DNA of 38,623 nucleotides from positions 1-38,623 of the forward strand of contig CAJQSP010000041.1 of the NCBI GenBank assembly GCA_905614375.1, written 5' to 3'. The notes beneath the pieces are model-generated. The model worked only from the letters and a program-made list of their open reading frames with translations. It was not told the origin of the DNA and did no database searches. Shown piece after piece: positions 25,797-33,924 of the stretch. Position 1 is the first letter of the stretch. Every line of letters starts with the position of its first letter. A program made the translations under genes and the position numbers. Source of the stretch: an uncultured Dehalococcoidales bacterium (lineage in GTDB: Bacteria > Chloroflexota > Dehalococcoidia > UBA1151 > UBA1328).

Positions 25797-26292
25797 TAGG
25801 GGATTAGAGTGTCTCGGGTATTTCTACCCCAATATTAGTTAATCTGGGATCGTGTCGATTTTTTTGGAAAATCGGTTAGCGTAACCCACAAATTATATGG
25901 TACGGGTATCCCGAAATATCATGCGTTCTGGAGTTCGAACCGTTCGGGTGAAACATGACAGTGTGCATGGGGCGATTTCAGACACTTCGTTCTTATCCCT
26001 TTGCAGGGTGCTGCCCAGTCCCGATTACCAGCATGGTCTAGTGACCAGTTCGAATGAATCCTCTACGGAAATGATTCTGACCATGAGATGCTCTAGGTTC
26101 CTCGGCTTGCGCCTTGTTAGCATCGTGTCCTCACGGCTGTCCCGATCAAAATATGTATCGAGACGCTCTGGGGGTTCAGCGAGAGAGAATTGCTTCAATC
26201 TGCCTAGGCTTAGGGTCACAACCCCAAGTACTTCTAGCCATTCCTGCGTTGCCTGAGCTTGGTCCAGGTGAACCTTATTGAACTAGGAATTA
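25797..26292. other. Intergenic stretch between radical SAM operon and tRNA-Leu
   Basis: No gene is recognised in these 496 bases. A minus-strand frame at about 26025-26258 is open for some 78 codons and reads protein-like (for example FDRDSREDTMLTRRKPRNLEH), but it matches no family I know and has no good ribosome site; it may be a relic. The overlapping plus-strand frame at 25897-26256 looks like its shadow. Confidence 0.5.
25892..25897 (-). promoter_or_regulatory. Candidate -10 element for the radical SAM operon
   Basis: A perfect TATAAT on the minus strand lies about 95 nt upstream of the radical SAM start. No good -35 sequence is seen at 16-18 nt. The leader between it and the gene contains a short GGGTA-GAAA-TACCC hairpin. 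Confidence 0.35.
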
Positions 26293-26378
26293 TGGTACCG
26301 AAGGTGGGAGTCGAACCCACACGGGTGTTACCCCAATGGATTTTGAATCCATCGCGTCTGCCATTCCGCCACTCCGGC
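26293..26378 (-). tRNA. tRNA-Leu (CAA anticodon)
   Basis: Minus-strand class II tRNA. Acceptor strand GCCGGAG pairs with CTTCGGT (including G-U pairs at 1-72 and 5-68), followed by discriminator A and encoded CCA. The D-loop region contains AATGGCAGACG. The anticodon arm is ATGGA-TTCAAAA-TCCAT with anticodon CAA, reading UUG. A long variable arm (GGGGTAACACCC) precedes the T-arm GTGGG-TTCGACT-CCCAC. All arms pair well. Confidence 0.95.
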
Positions 26379-26548
26379 TTTGGGTTACTCGGCTTTCGAG
26401 CGTATAGAACGCCCAATGCGAGTTGCGGACTATCTATATTAGCGAGGAATCTGCGCTAGTACATGGCTTTCGGGCTGTTCTTTTGTTTTCGATCGACCTA
26501 TGTGTTGTTTTAAAGGCGGAGTATTAGTCGCCGTGCTAGCCTCTGGGT

Positions 26549-27382
26549 ATGACAGATAGCAGTGTCGATAACACAGAGCGATCGCTTGAACTTTCTCGTC
26601 CGCTTGCGGTTTTAGACGTGCAATCAACAGGGCTCGATTCTTCGAACGCGAGGATCGTTAAACTGTCTGTTTTGAAAGTCTATCCTGACGGTTCAGAACA
26701 CGCAAAATCAGTGCTCGTGAATCCTGAGATTCCTATTCCGCCGGGAGCTACACAAGTGCACGGTATTTCTGATTTGGACGTGATGGATATGCCGATGTTT
26801 CGGGCATATGCACGTGCGTTAGCCGATCATCTTAAAAATTGTGATATCGCTGGGTTTGGGATCGAACGGTTTGGACTCCCATTACTTCAAGCTGAGTTTG
26901 AACGTAACGACGTTGAGTTCGAGATATCCGGTCGGACAGTCGTAGATGCGATGACCATTTTTCACCGGCTTGAACCTCGTAACTTGGCTTCTGCATATTC
27001 GAAATTTGTCGGTGGGAGCAAGTCCGATGCGGTTGATGAAGTTCAGGGCGCTCGCAACGTTTACTCCATCATACAGGGGGAAGTGAGCAGTTCGAGATCT
27101 GTTCCAGTCATACCAACCGCTCTGGCCGCGTGGGCGAAGGGAATCGATGACACCGCCATAGATGGTGAAGGAAAGTTTGTGTGGAGTGAAGAAGGCGATG
27201 TACTCGTTAATTTCGGCAAGCATCGTGGTGAGCGTTTGATTGATGTGGTCGGAAATGATCTTCCATACCTCAAGTGGGTTGCTGGATCAGATGACTTCGA
27301 CGTTGGAGTTCGTAAGATCGCTGAATCGGCTGTCGTTGGTGAACTTCCAAAACGCTCGGGTAATGAAGACTCGATGGACTAG
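26549..27382 (+). CDS. DEDDh-exonuclease-fold protein with DUF3820 domain, catalytic residues lost
   Basis: A 277-residue protein aligned in memory with the 3'-5' exonuclease plus DUF3820 family (DnaQ-like). The N-terminal domain keeps family landmarks: LDVQSTGLDSSNARIVKLSV, VHGISDLDV and AGFGIERFGLPLL. The catalytic set is nearly gone. Exo I D-x-E is D23-V-Q25; Exo II Asp is Gly109 (FG instead of FD); the Exo III His position is Val162 and its Asp position is Gly167. The C-terminal part has VNFGKHRGERLIDVV, the DUF3820 motif. It should not cut by the usual two-metal mechanism, yet the frame is intact. A nucleic-acid-binding or structural role is inferred. Its stop shares CTAG with the convergent gene. 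Confidence 0.8.
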   Translation: MTDSSVDNTERSLELSRPLAVLDVQSTGLDSSNARIVKLSVLKVYPDGSEHAKSVLVNPEIPIPPGATQVHGISDLDVMDMPMFRAYARALADHLKNCDIAGFGIERFGLPLLQAEFERNDVEFEISGRTVVDAMTIFHRLEPRNLASAYSKFVGGSKSDAVDEVQGARNVYSIIQGEVSSSRSVPVIPTALAAWAKGIDDTAIDGEGKFVWSEEGDVLVNFGKHRGERLIDVVGNDLPYLKWVAGSDDFDVGVRKIAESAVVGELPKRSGNEDSMD

Positions 27383-27921
27383 AACGGTCGATTTTCTTGC
27401 GGTTCTGATAATTGAGGCGGAGCGCCATCGGATCGCAGCACGGCGTCGCCAGTAAATGTGATTTCGACGCAAGGCATGCCGTTGAAAATCCGTTTGGCAA
27501 TGATGAAAGGTCCCCACCAAGGGAGTCGTAGCATTCTGTTTATTTTTACAGCACCGAGCAGGATATTAAATTTTGTTCGAGGGAATCCGGGTCGAAGTGC
27601 CCAGTGCTCGATAAACGCGAAAATCTTGGGTAGTTTTTCGTTTAACTTACGAACTACTAGTGCTTCGGCGGGGATGTCGAACCACGGTTCAAACTCGACT
27701 GAGTGAACTGTGACCTTCGCGTTACGAGACATGCTGGCAACCCAGTCTCGCTTCCCTGGGTAACCCGAAAGAATGAGCTTATTAACGCCGTTTTCTTGAA
27801 TCCAAACGTACGTCGTTTCGATGGTTCTGGGGGAGCCGTTTTTTTGGGTGAGCGTAGTGCGGATGTAGAAGCTGTCGGAGAGGATTTTCTGCAGTTGGAT
27901 GGGTAGTGATGGTGCGGACAT
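27379..27921 (-). CDS. DDN-like deazaflavin (F420)/quinone-reductase-family protein
   Basis: A 180-residue protein resembling the nitroreductase/deazaflavin-dependent family (DDN, PF04075-like) with a split-barrel fold. Visible are TTYVWIQENGVNKLILSGYPGKRDWV and MSRNAKVTVHS, which match the G-x-P-G-K-x-DWV and NPRVTV pattern near the cofactor site. ATG 27921 is chosen because it gives 10 nt spacing after the upstream gene and starts MSAPSL; a longer frame back to 28020 would overlap that gene. Some family members use F420, others only bind flavin or lipids, so cofactor use is unproven. Last gene of the minus-strand group. Confidence 0.68.
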   Translation of the reverse strand: MSAPSLPIQLQKILSDSFYIRTTLTQKNGSPRTIETTYVWIQENGVNKLILSGYPGKRDWVASMSRNAKVTVHSVEFEPWFDIPAEALVVRKLNEKLPKIFAFIEHWALRPGFPRTKFNILLGAVKINRMLRLPWWGPFIIAKRIFNGMPCVEITFTGDAVLRSDGAPPQLSEPQENRPF

Positions 27922-27931
27922 ATATCCGATG

Positions 27932-28759
27932 TTAGCTGTCCCCATCGAACACGGCGATAGCCTCGGGGTTGATATGGATCGCACCTGGACCGTTTGTGAT
28001 AACGAGCGTGGCGGAACCATTTTCTACGCGGTGTTCGAGAGTTGCGGTGTCACCGTCTTTCACAGTCCCCTTGCTTCCGCCATCAATTGTCACGTCGCCG
28101 TTGTGAGTTGTACCCGACACCGTCACATTTGAACCGTCTTGCAAACGCACTGCAACGTCACCATTTGTGGTGGCAATCGAGTTATTTCCGACGTCTATCA
28201 CGCTATCTACCCATACGTGGGCGTTTGTAGTTGTGATGTTCATCTTGCCATCGATCGACTGCGCGATTACTTCGGAATTCGTTGTGCTGAGATCGTAGTC
28301 ACCCGATGAGTTCATTACTGAAATCTTTCCATCGGTGGTTGTTAGTGAGGCAGTCGAGAGCGTTGCGGAGTCGATGCTGATGGGGCGATTCGTTGTTCGC
28401 ACGACGAGATGTACGCCTACTGGTATCCCGAGATCGATTATCGAGTTAGCAGACTTAGATCCGCTTCCGCCGATCTTGGCTGAGATCACAAAATGATTGC
28501 TTGGTTCGGGTGTGAAGCTTCGGGTGTAGAAGTCGATAAACTCACCGTTATAGAAAGTCGTTTTTAGATCGAGTTTGTCGGAATTGACTCGATGAACACG
28601 TACTTCGGCATATTCGCCGATCACCTCGACCAGAGCACCGGGCGAGATTGTGATCGTCGATGTAGTCGTCGTACTTTCACCGCCTGAAAGAACACAGACT
28701 GGCGCTATCGTTGCAAATGCAACGATGATGATTACCAGCGTTTTAAGTCGTAAGTTCAT
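27932..28759 (-). CDS. Exported DUF4097-type beta-helix-like protein
   Basis: A 275-residue protein with an N-terminal signal (MNLRLKTLVIIIVAFA, hydrophobic to about residue 20) and then Thr/Ser-rich beta-repeat sequence. Repeated short segments such as SLTTTDGKISVMNSSGDYDL, LSTTNSEVIAQSIDGKMNI and SIATTNGDVAVRLQDG follow the DUF4097 pattern of a one-sided beta helix. A Cys at 22 is not in a good lipobox (A-P-V-C). The start is placed at ATG 28759 because translation upstream is not protein-like. It is 10 nt from the DDN-like gene and 134 nt after E1 beta. The function is not known; a surface or envelope-stress-related role is typical of the family. Confidence 0.72.
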   Translation of the reverse strand: MNLRLKTLVIIIVAFATIAPVCVLSGGESTTTTSTITISPGALVEVIGEYAEVRVHRVNSDKLDLKTTFYNGEFIDFYTRSFTPEPSNHFVISAKIGGSGSKSANSIIDLGIPVGVHLVVRTTNRPISIDSATLSTASLTTTDGKISVMNSSGDYDLSTTNSEVIAQSIDGKMNITTTNAHVWVDSVIDVGNNSIATTNGDVAVRLQDGSNVTVSGTTHNGDVTIDGGSKGTVKDGDTATLEHRVENGSATLVITNGPGAIHINPEAIAVFDGDS

Positions 28760-28893
28760 TTTGTGAGCTGAGTAGTACTCCATCTGCGATCTTACACTTT
28801 TGAGTGAGTTGTGGGCATTCGTCGCATGAGTGATCCAACTACTGACCATACGGTCAGCATCGCTATTGATAGAGATTGAATAATGTGCAGGTA

Positions 28894-29877
28894 TTAACTC
28901 AACACTGTGCGTATAGCGGATACAACTTTTTCGGGCGTCGGGTAGATGAGCGGTTCGAGGGCAGGCGAGTAGGGTACGTTGACCTGCTCGGATGCTACTA
29001 CCTGAATCGGTGCCTGAAGATCCCAGAAACCTTCTTGCGCGACTATCGCTGCGATTTCGGATCCCGCTGAACAACTCTTATGTGCAGGATCAACCACCAC
29101 TAACCGACCTGTCTTGGCAACAGATTTTAAGATGGTTTCCGTATCGAGCGGAACTAGCGTGCGCGGATCGATAATTTCGGAGGACACCCCTTCAGCTTCG
29201 AGAACTTTAGCGGCGTCGATGGCGTGCTGCACGCCACCAGCTATTCCGACGATCGTAACGTCGGAACCGGGTTGGACAATATTTGCGACACCAAACGGTA
29301 CGAGGAGCTCGCCGTTTGGGAGGTCTGCATTGTCGGGTACTTCCGTACGGGAACTGATTGCAATACCGTCTTCAAAAAGGAGGCAGACGTCATTGTCACG
29401 TACCGCTGTCTTCATCAATCCTTTAGCGTCATAAGCGTTGCTTGGGCAGATGATTTTAAGTCCCGGTGTGTTCATAAATACGGGGTAGTTTCTATCCGAA
29501 TGATGAGCTGAGGCCCCTCGTGCGTAAAACATTCGCACTCGGAAAGTCACCGGTAGTTCGGCTTGTCCACCGAACATATATCTCATTTTCGCAGCCTGAG
29601 AAATCAGCTGGTCCATGCCGACCCACAGGAAGCTAGTCACGGTTTCGACAATGGGACGCATGCCACATAGCGAAGCCCCGAGTGCTGCACCAAAGAACCC
29701 GTTCTCAGATAAGGGAGTGTCGAGGACGCGGTCTTCTCCGAATCTCTCAACAAGTCCGACGGTCGCTCCGTATACGGAATGACGAAGGTCTTCTCCCATC
29801 GTGAAAACCGATTTGTCGCGTTCCATCTCTTCGATAGTCGCTTCGGCGATTGCTTGAATATAGGTTTTAGTTGCCAT
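28894..29877 (-). CDS. 2-oxoacid (pyruvate/acetoin) dehydrogenase E1 beta subunit
   Basis: A 327-residue transketolase-like subunit. Motifs: MGEDLRHSVYGATVGLVERFG, the TPP-contacting Glu in LSENGFFGAALGASLCGMRPIVE, MRYMFGG, RGASAHHSDRNYPVF, and the C-terminal dimer part IDPRTLVPLDTETI. It forms an alpha2-beta2 heterotetramer with the adjacent alpha subunit and decarboxylates a 2-oxoacid or acetoin with thiamine diphosphate. ATG 29877 starts MATKTYIQAI, as in the family. It lies 52 nt after the alpha gene. No E2 or E3 gene is in the window, so pyruvate, branched-chain acid and acetoin remain options. Confidence 0.92.
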   Translation of the reverse strand: MATKTYIQAIAEATIEEMERDKSVFTMGEDLRHSVYGATVGLVERFGEDRVLDTPLSENGFFGAALGASLCGMRPIVETVTSFLWVGMDQLISQAAKMRYMFGGQAELPVTFRVRMFYARGASAHHSDRNYPVFMNTPGLKIICPSNAYDAKGLMKTAVRDNDVCLLFEDGIAISSRTEVPDNADLPNGELLVPFGVANIVQPGSDVTIVGIAGGVQHAIDAAKVLEAEGVSSEIIDPRTLVPLDTETILKSVAKTGRLVVVDPAHKSCSAGSEIAAIVAQEGFWDLQAPIQVVASEQVNVPYSPALEPLIYPTPEKVVSAIRTVLS

Positions 29878-29929
29878 TGTTGGTTCTGTTTCTACGAAGG
29901 AATAGGTGAGTCTGGAAGATTGGCTGATA

Positions 29930-30910
29930 CTAGACGGGAGTCGCCCACATATCTTCATAGAGATCTTCTGGCTGAGGGTAAGGACTGTTACGGGCGAATT
30001 CAACCGCACCTTCGATCTCGGTATGAACGGTTGCTTCGATCTCGTCGCATTCGGTAGCGGTCACAAACCCCTGGTTGATCATTGCGGATCGGTGAATTGG
30101 AAGTGGATCGCGGGTCATCGCTTCGTCGACTTCCTCCTGAGTGCGGTATTCGGACTTACGAATTTTATCGAGACCAAGCGAATGGTCTTCAAATCGGTAA
30201 GTCATCGCTTCGATCAGCGTTGGCCCTTCGCCCGCTCTTGCACGCCGAACAGCTTCATTAGTAGCTTCCCAAACAGCAATAGCATCTTGCCCGTCGATCA
30301 ATACACCCGGCATGCCGTACGCGCTAGCACGGTCACTCACGTGGTCTACGGAGACAGAGTTTTTGTATGAGGTGGTAATTGCGTAGCCATTATTTTCGCA
30401 CATGAATATCACTGGTAAATCCCAGAGAGATGCCATGTTCATCGACTCATGGCAGGCACCCTGATTCGATGCTCCATCACCAAAGAACACTAACGATACA
30501 AAATCCTGTTTGCTGAGCTTCGCTGCAAGCGCGGCTCCAGTGGCGATTGGTACAGAAGATGCAACGATGCCGGATTCGCCCAGAATTCCGATCGAGAAGT
30601 CGGCAAGGTGCATTGAACCGCCTTTTCCTTTGCAATATCCGTCTGACTTCCCGAGAATTTCTGCCATCGCTCGGTTTACGTCGCCACCTTTGGCTATGGG
30701 GTGCCCGTGCGATCGGTGATTACCTGCGATTCGGTCGGTGTCACGTAAAGCGGCACAGGCCCCAACGGCGACGGCTTCTTCACCGATGTATGGGTGTGCA
30801 GGTCCAATGAGTTCACCCGACGAGTGAATTTCGATCACTGCTTCTTCGAAATATCGGATGCGGCACATCCGTCGATACATTTCTACGAGTTGCTGTTTGT
30901 CCAACGCCAT
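29930..30910 (-). CDS. 2-oxoacid (pyruvate/acetoin) dehydrogenase E1 alpha subunit
   Basis: A 326-residue thiamine-diphosphate subunit. The TPP/Mg motif begins GDGASNQGACHESMNM and ends CENNGYAIT (GDG-x27-NN type). SDGYCKGKGGSMHLAD and RSHGHPIAKGGD match AcoA/PdhA-type alpha chains. The regulatory phosphoserine loop region of animal enzymes (YRFEDHSLG here) lacks the usual Ser-x-Ser. AGGTGG precedes ATG 30910 by 8 nt. It is the first gene of a minus-strand group with E1 beta, the DUF4097 protein and the DDN-like gene. Pyruvate versus acetoin specificity cannot be decided. Confidence 0.92.
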   Translation of the reverse strand: MALDKQQLVEMYRRMCRIRYFEEAVIEIHSSGELIGPAHPYIGEEAVAVGACAALRDTDRIAGNHRSHGHPIAKGGDVNRAMAEILGKSDGYCKGKGGSMHLADFSIGILGESGIVASSVPIATGAALAAKLSKQDFVSLVFFGDGASNQGACHESMNMASLWDLPVIFMCENNGYAITTSYKNSVSVDHVSDRASAYGMPGVLIDGQDAIAVWEATNEAVRRARAGEGPTLIEAMTYRFEDHSLGLDKIRKSEYRTQEEVDEAMTRDPLPIHRSAMINQGFVTATECDEIEATVHTEIEGAVEFARNSPYPQPEDLYEDMWATPV

Positions 30911-31277
30911 GATGGTTCCACCTGTGATTGCAGTGATCTGGTTCGGACTTTTAGCCCAATTCTTTGACAGGTTACCTCGATTTGTCTCAGTGCGTCGTGT
31001 CGGACGCGTTAGGTTCGAATATTACGCATTATCGGTAAGTAGAATTGGAAAGAATTCAAATCTGAATCTATAGAATCCTCTTGATCCTTTCGAGTACGAG
31101 GACTATTCGAAATATGATCGGACATCGATTGAGGTACTATTCAGCATGTCTATTTTGATAATAATCTACAGCGGACTCGATAGTCCCATGTGTAATCAAA
31201 CTGTCGGCGCTGGTCTGATAGGTAGTCAGAATTTTTTTGTCATCAAAGCTAATAAAGAAAGTTAGTTAGGCTGAAAA
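30911..31277. other. Intergenic divergent region
   Basis: These 367 bases separate E1 alpha (-) from the radical SAM gene (+). No gene or RNA is recognised. A short TTTCGA / TCGAAA inverted repeat occurs near 31098-31122, and the right part becomes AT-rich toward the radical SAM gene. Promoters for both genes should be here but no consensus pair is clear. Confidence 0.5.
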
Positions 31278-33404
31278 GTGAAACCATTAAAAATTTATCT
31301 AGCTGATTTGACTTACAACACTGTGAGTATCGCTAACGAAGCTTTTCCATTGAATATCGGATACGTGGGTGCTTACTGTAAAGAACGTTTTGGACCTAGA
31401 GTTGAACTTACTCTTTTTAAATACATTGATGATCTAGAAAGCTCCATACGATCTTCTCCACCTGATATTTTGGCTTTGAGTAACTATCCATGGAACATTG
31501 CATTGGATCTAGCGTTATTTGAAACGATGCGAGATATTCATCCAGAAACATTGCGGGTTATGGGTGGTTCTAATATTTCGCATGAAGCTAAGCTCCAATC
31601 CGATTTTTTGATGAAAAATGAGATTGTAGATGTTTACGTATATTTGGAAGGCGAGGTTGGGTTTTCCAATATTGTTGAACGTGTATTGCAGGACGAAGAA
31701 CCAAACTTAGAACGTTCGTTTATAAAAAATACTTCCATAAACGGGTGCTTGTTCATAGACTCGGTTGGCAAATTTGTAAGAGGTCAACCTGTGCCGAGAC
31801 TTAAGGCGTTGGATGACTTTCCTTCGCCGTACTTGACAGGCTTGATGGATAAATTTTTTGATGGTGCTTTGAGTCCGATGATGGAAACGAACCGCGGTTG
31901 TCCTTTTAGCTGCACGTTCTGTCATGAAGGGCATGCTGTATATCAGAAAGTTAATTTTTTCAGCATGGAGCGTGTGAATGCTGAACTTGATTACATTGCA
32001 GAGCGAGTTCCCCCTCAAGTTCATAACTTGATGTTTTGTGATCCAAATTTTGGTATGTACGGACGAGATAAGGATATCTGCAAAACTGTTGCTGGCATTC
32101 AACAAAAAACGGGTTGGCCAAAGGACATATTCGCGAGCACAGGCAAAAACAAAAAAGACCATATTGCCGATGCTTTGTTTGAGCTAGGCGGCAGCATGCA
32201 AATGTGGCTTTCAGTCCAATCGATGGATGAAGATGTGCTTGGGAACATTAAACGGACTAACATCAGTTTGCCCGACATGCTGCAAATCCAATCGACTTTG
32301 TCGGCTAATAAACTTCCCTCCAAGTCGGAGATCATCGTAGCTTTGCCGGGTGAAACATATGTAAGTCACATCAGGTCTATATCAAAATTAGTGACTGCCG
32401 GTGTTGACACAATAACGGCGTACACACTGATGTTGTTGAATGGGACCGATATGAATACCCCTGAACAGCGGAAAAAATGGGGTTTTGTTGGGAAGTTCCG
32501 AGTTTTGCCAAGGGATTTTGGGAAACTGGCGAACGGAAAGAATGTTGTTGAGGTAGAAGAGGTTGTCTCTGCTACTAATGATCTGAGTTTCGAAGATTAT
32601 GTGGAACTCAGGCGATTGCATTTGATCATATCCACAATTTACAACGGTAAAGGATATGCAAGCCTTTTTAAGTTTTTCCGCCAGGTTGAACTGGACGTTT
32701 TCCTACTCCTAGAAGGCATGCTCCAGAACTTTTCCCAAGCGCCGATTACCGTGCGGGAAAGCGTGGTGGATTTTGAAAAAGAAACACGTGATGAACTGTG
32801 GGAATCTGAGGGAGACTTACGCTCATTTTATTCGGATGATCAGAATTATGACTTGCTCGTATCTGGGCATTTGGGTGCGAATTTACTTCAAAAATATGTT
32901 GCTGCGTTCCTGATGGAAGCCTCCGATGATTGGCTGCAATACACATTTACAGTGGCGAAAGGCATCGTAAAGGAACATTTGAATGACGATCAGAGCCTGC
33001 GTAAATTAGAGAATGTAGAGAGATATTGTGGTGCCCGCACAAGCAATATTTTTGCTGAAAATCGTTCGGATGTGATACCCGAAATATCTTTGGAATATGA
33101 TGTGGAAGCTTGGGTTATGGATGAAGATTCCAAACCTCTTGAGGAGTTTCAATTCCAAGAAATCAGACGAGTTAGATTCCTTTTCACTCGAGAACAATAT
33201 GTGTCGCTGGAGGATTACATTCAACGCTTTGGTAATACACATCAGGGGATAGGTAAGATTCTTACCAAGATGAACATAAATAGCGTGTGGCGGAAGTGTG
33301 TCTATTCTGACGACTTAAAATGGGCTGAAGAAGAAGAGGCTTCCGAGATATATTATTCACTGATAGATGAGCAGGCTTCTGGCGGTGTTATCGCCAGACG
33401 ATAG
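31278..33404 (+). CDS. Radical SAM protein with B12-binding-like N-terminal domain
   Basis: A 708-residue radical SAM enzyme. Residues 1-140 look like a B12-binding fold (IYLADLTYNTVSI, PPDILALSNYPWN, VMGGSNISHEAK, YLEGEVGFSNIVERVL), but no DxHxxG cobalamin-ligand motif is seen. The [4Fe-4S] motif RGCPFSCTFC places Cys208, 212 and 215, and the barrel continues through SEIIVALPGET near 350. About 330 residues follow that I cannot assign. Start is GTG 31278; TTG/ATG options further in would cut the first strand. It is monocistronic and visibly more AT-rich than its neighbours, with frequent TTT, ATT and GAA codons, which hints at transfer. The reaction is unknown. Confidence 0.85.
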   Translation: MKPLKIYLADLTYNTVSIANEAFPLNIGYVGAYCKERFGPRVELTLFKYIDDLESSIRSSPPDILALSNYPWNIALDLALFETMRDIHPETLRVMGGSNISHEAKLQSDFLMKNEIVDVYVYLEGEVGFSNIVERVLQDEEPNLERSFIKNTSINGCLFIDSVGKFVRGQPVPRLKALDDFPSPYLTGLMDKFFDGALSPMMETNRGCPFSCTFCHEGHAVYQKVNFFSMERVNAELDYIAERVPPQVHNLMFCDPNFGMYGRDKDICKTVAGIQQKTGWPKDIFASTGKNKKDHIADALFELGGSMQMWLSVQSMDEDVLGNIKRTNISLPDMLQIQSTLSANKLPSKSEIIVALPGETYVSHIRSISKLVTAGVDTITAYTLMLLNGTDMNTPEQRKKWGFVGKFRVLPRDFGKLANGKNVVEVEEVVSATNDLSFEDYVELRRLHLIISTIYNGKGYASLFKFFRQVELDVFLLLEGMLQNFSQAPITVRESVVDFEKETRDELWESEGDLRSFYSDDQNYDLLVSGHLGANLLQKYVAAFLMEASDDWLQYTFTVAKGIVKEHLNDDQSLRKLENVERYCGARTSNIFAENRSDVIPEISLEYDVEAWVMDEDSKPLEEFQFQEIRRVRFLFTREQYVSLEDYIQRFGNTHQGIGKILTKMNINSVWRKCVYSDDLKWAEEEEASEIYYSLIDEQASGGVIARR

Positions 33405-33924
33405 TTGTCTGCGTCATGGTATGAGCATCGATCATAATTACGTCCAAATCCTGTTTTGCTTGAGGTGCTCACTCTGGGGCTAATCTAATTCCGTCAGTTC
33501 CCATTTCGTGATGGATGATGATCAACGCTTGGTGATGTGCAATTCCATAGCGATTCGGCCGGAGCCTTTGCTTTCTGCCCCTCCTTCGATCCATTCGATC
33601 AGCTCTTTTGTTTGCGCAGCGTTGGTATTACCTCCTATAGCCTAATCCGCTCTTCTTCAAGGGGGGCAGGGCTGCTTGGAGGGGCACTTTGAATTGAAAA
33701 CAGATATCGAATTCGTAGCGGTAATGTTAGGAATACGCTCACTAAAGCACCGGCGAATTCAGTCAGTAGTTATCAGCGGGGTGATAATTTGTGTCATACG
33801 GTGATAGCGGGATTTTGCATACGTTTAAACTTTTCCGATTCGATTAATCTCGGTTTACGCGGATATATTGGGCTTGGTTCGTATAGTGGCAATCAATCTT
33901 GTTAGCGTTGCAATAAAGAGACCG
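33405..33924. other. Gene-poor stretch containing a Gfo/Idh/MocA relic
   Basis: Apart from the oxidoreductase relic at 33472-33641 listed separately, no gene is recognised in these 520 bases. The part 33660-33924 contains a G-rich start (GGGGGGCAGGG) and the leader of the hydrolase gene, with no clear promoter consensus. Confidence 0.5.
33472..33641 (-). pseudogene. Relic of a Gfo/Idh/MocA oxidoreductase, paralogue of the gene at 16783
   Basis: The minus strand of 33547-33641 reads AIGGNTNAAQTKELIEWIEG and then SKGSGRIA, nearly identical to AIGGNTNGAQTRELIEWIET and SRGSGRIA in the intact gene. The minus strand of 33472-33546, in another frame, reads GIAHHQALIIIHHEMGTDGI, matching the intact tail GIPHHQAMSIVHQEMGTVGI. 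The roughly 60 residues between these blocks are deleted and the rest of the gene is absent. Confidence 0.88.

Noticed and set aside
25928..25950. TTCGAA-containing segment resembling a tRNA T-arm
   Set aside because: The flanking bases do not form a 5-bp stem and no other tRNA arm is nearby.
25897..26256. 119-codon plus-strand open frame
   Set aside because: Composition is Ser/Arg-rich and not protein-like, there is no ribosome site, and it overlaps a more protein-like minus frame; not called as a gene.
26537..26548. TAGCCT as a -10 box for a leaderless exonuclease-like mRNA
   Set aside because: Only a weak match and no -35 at a sensible distance.
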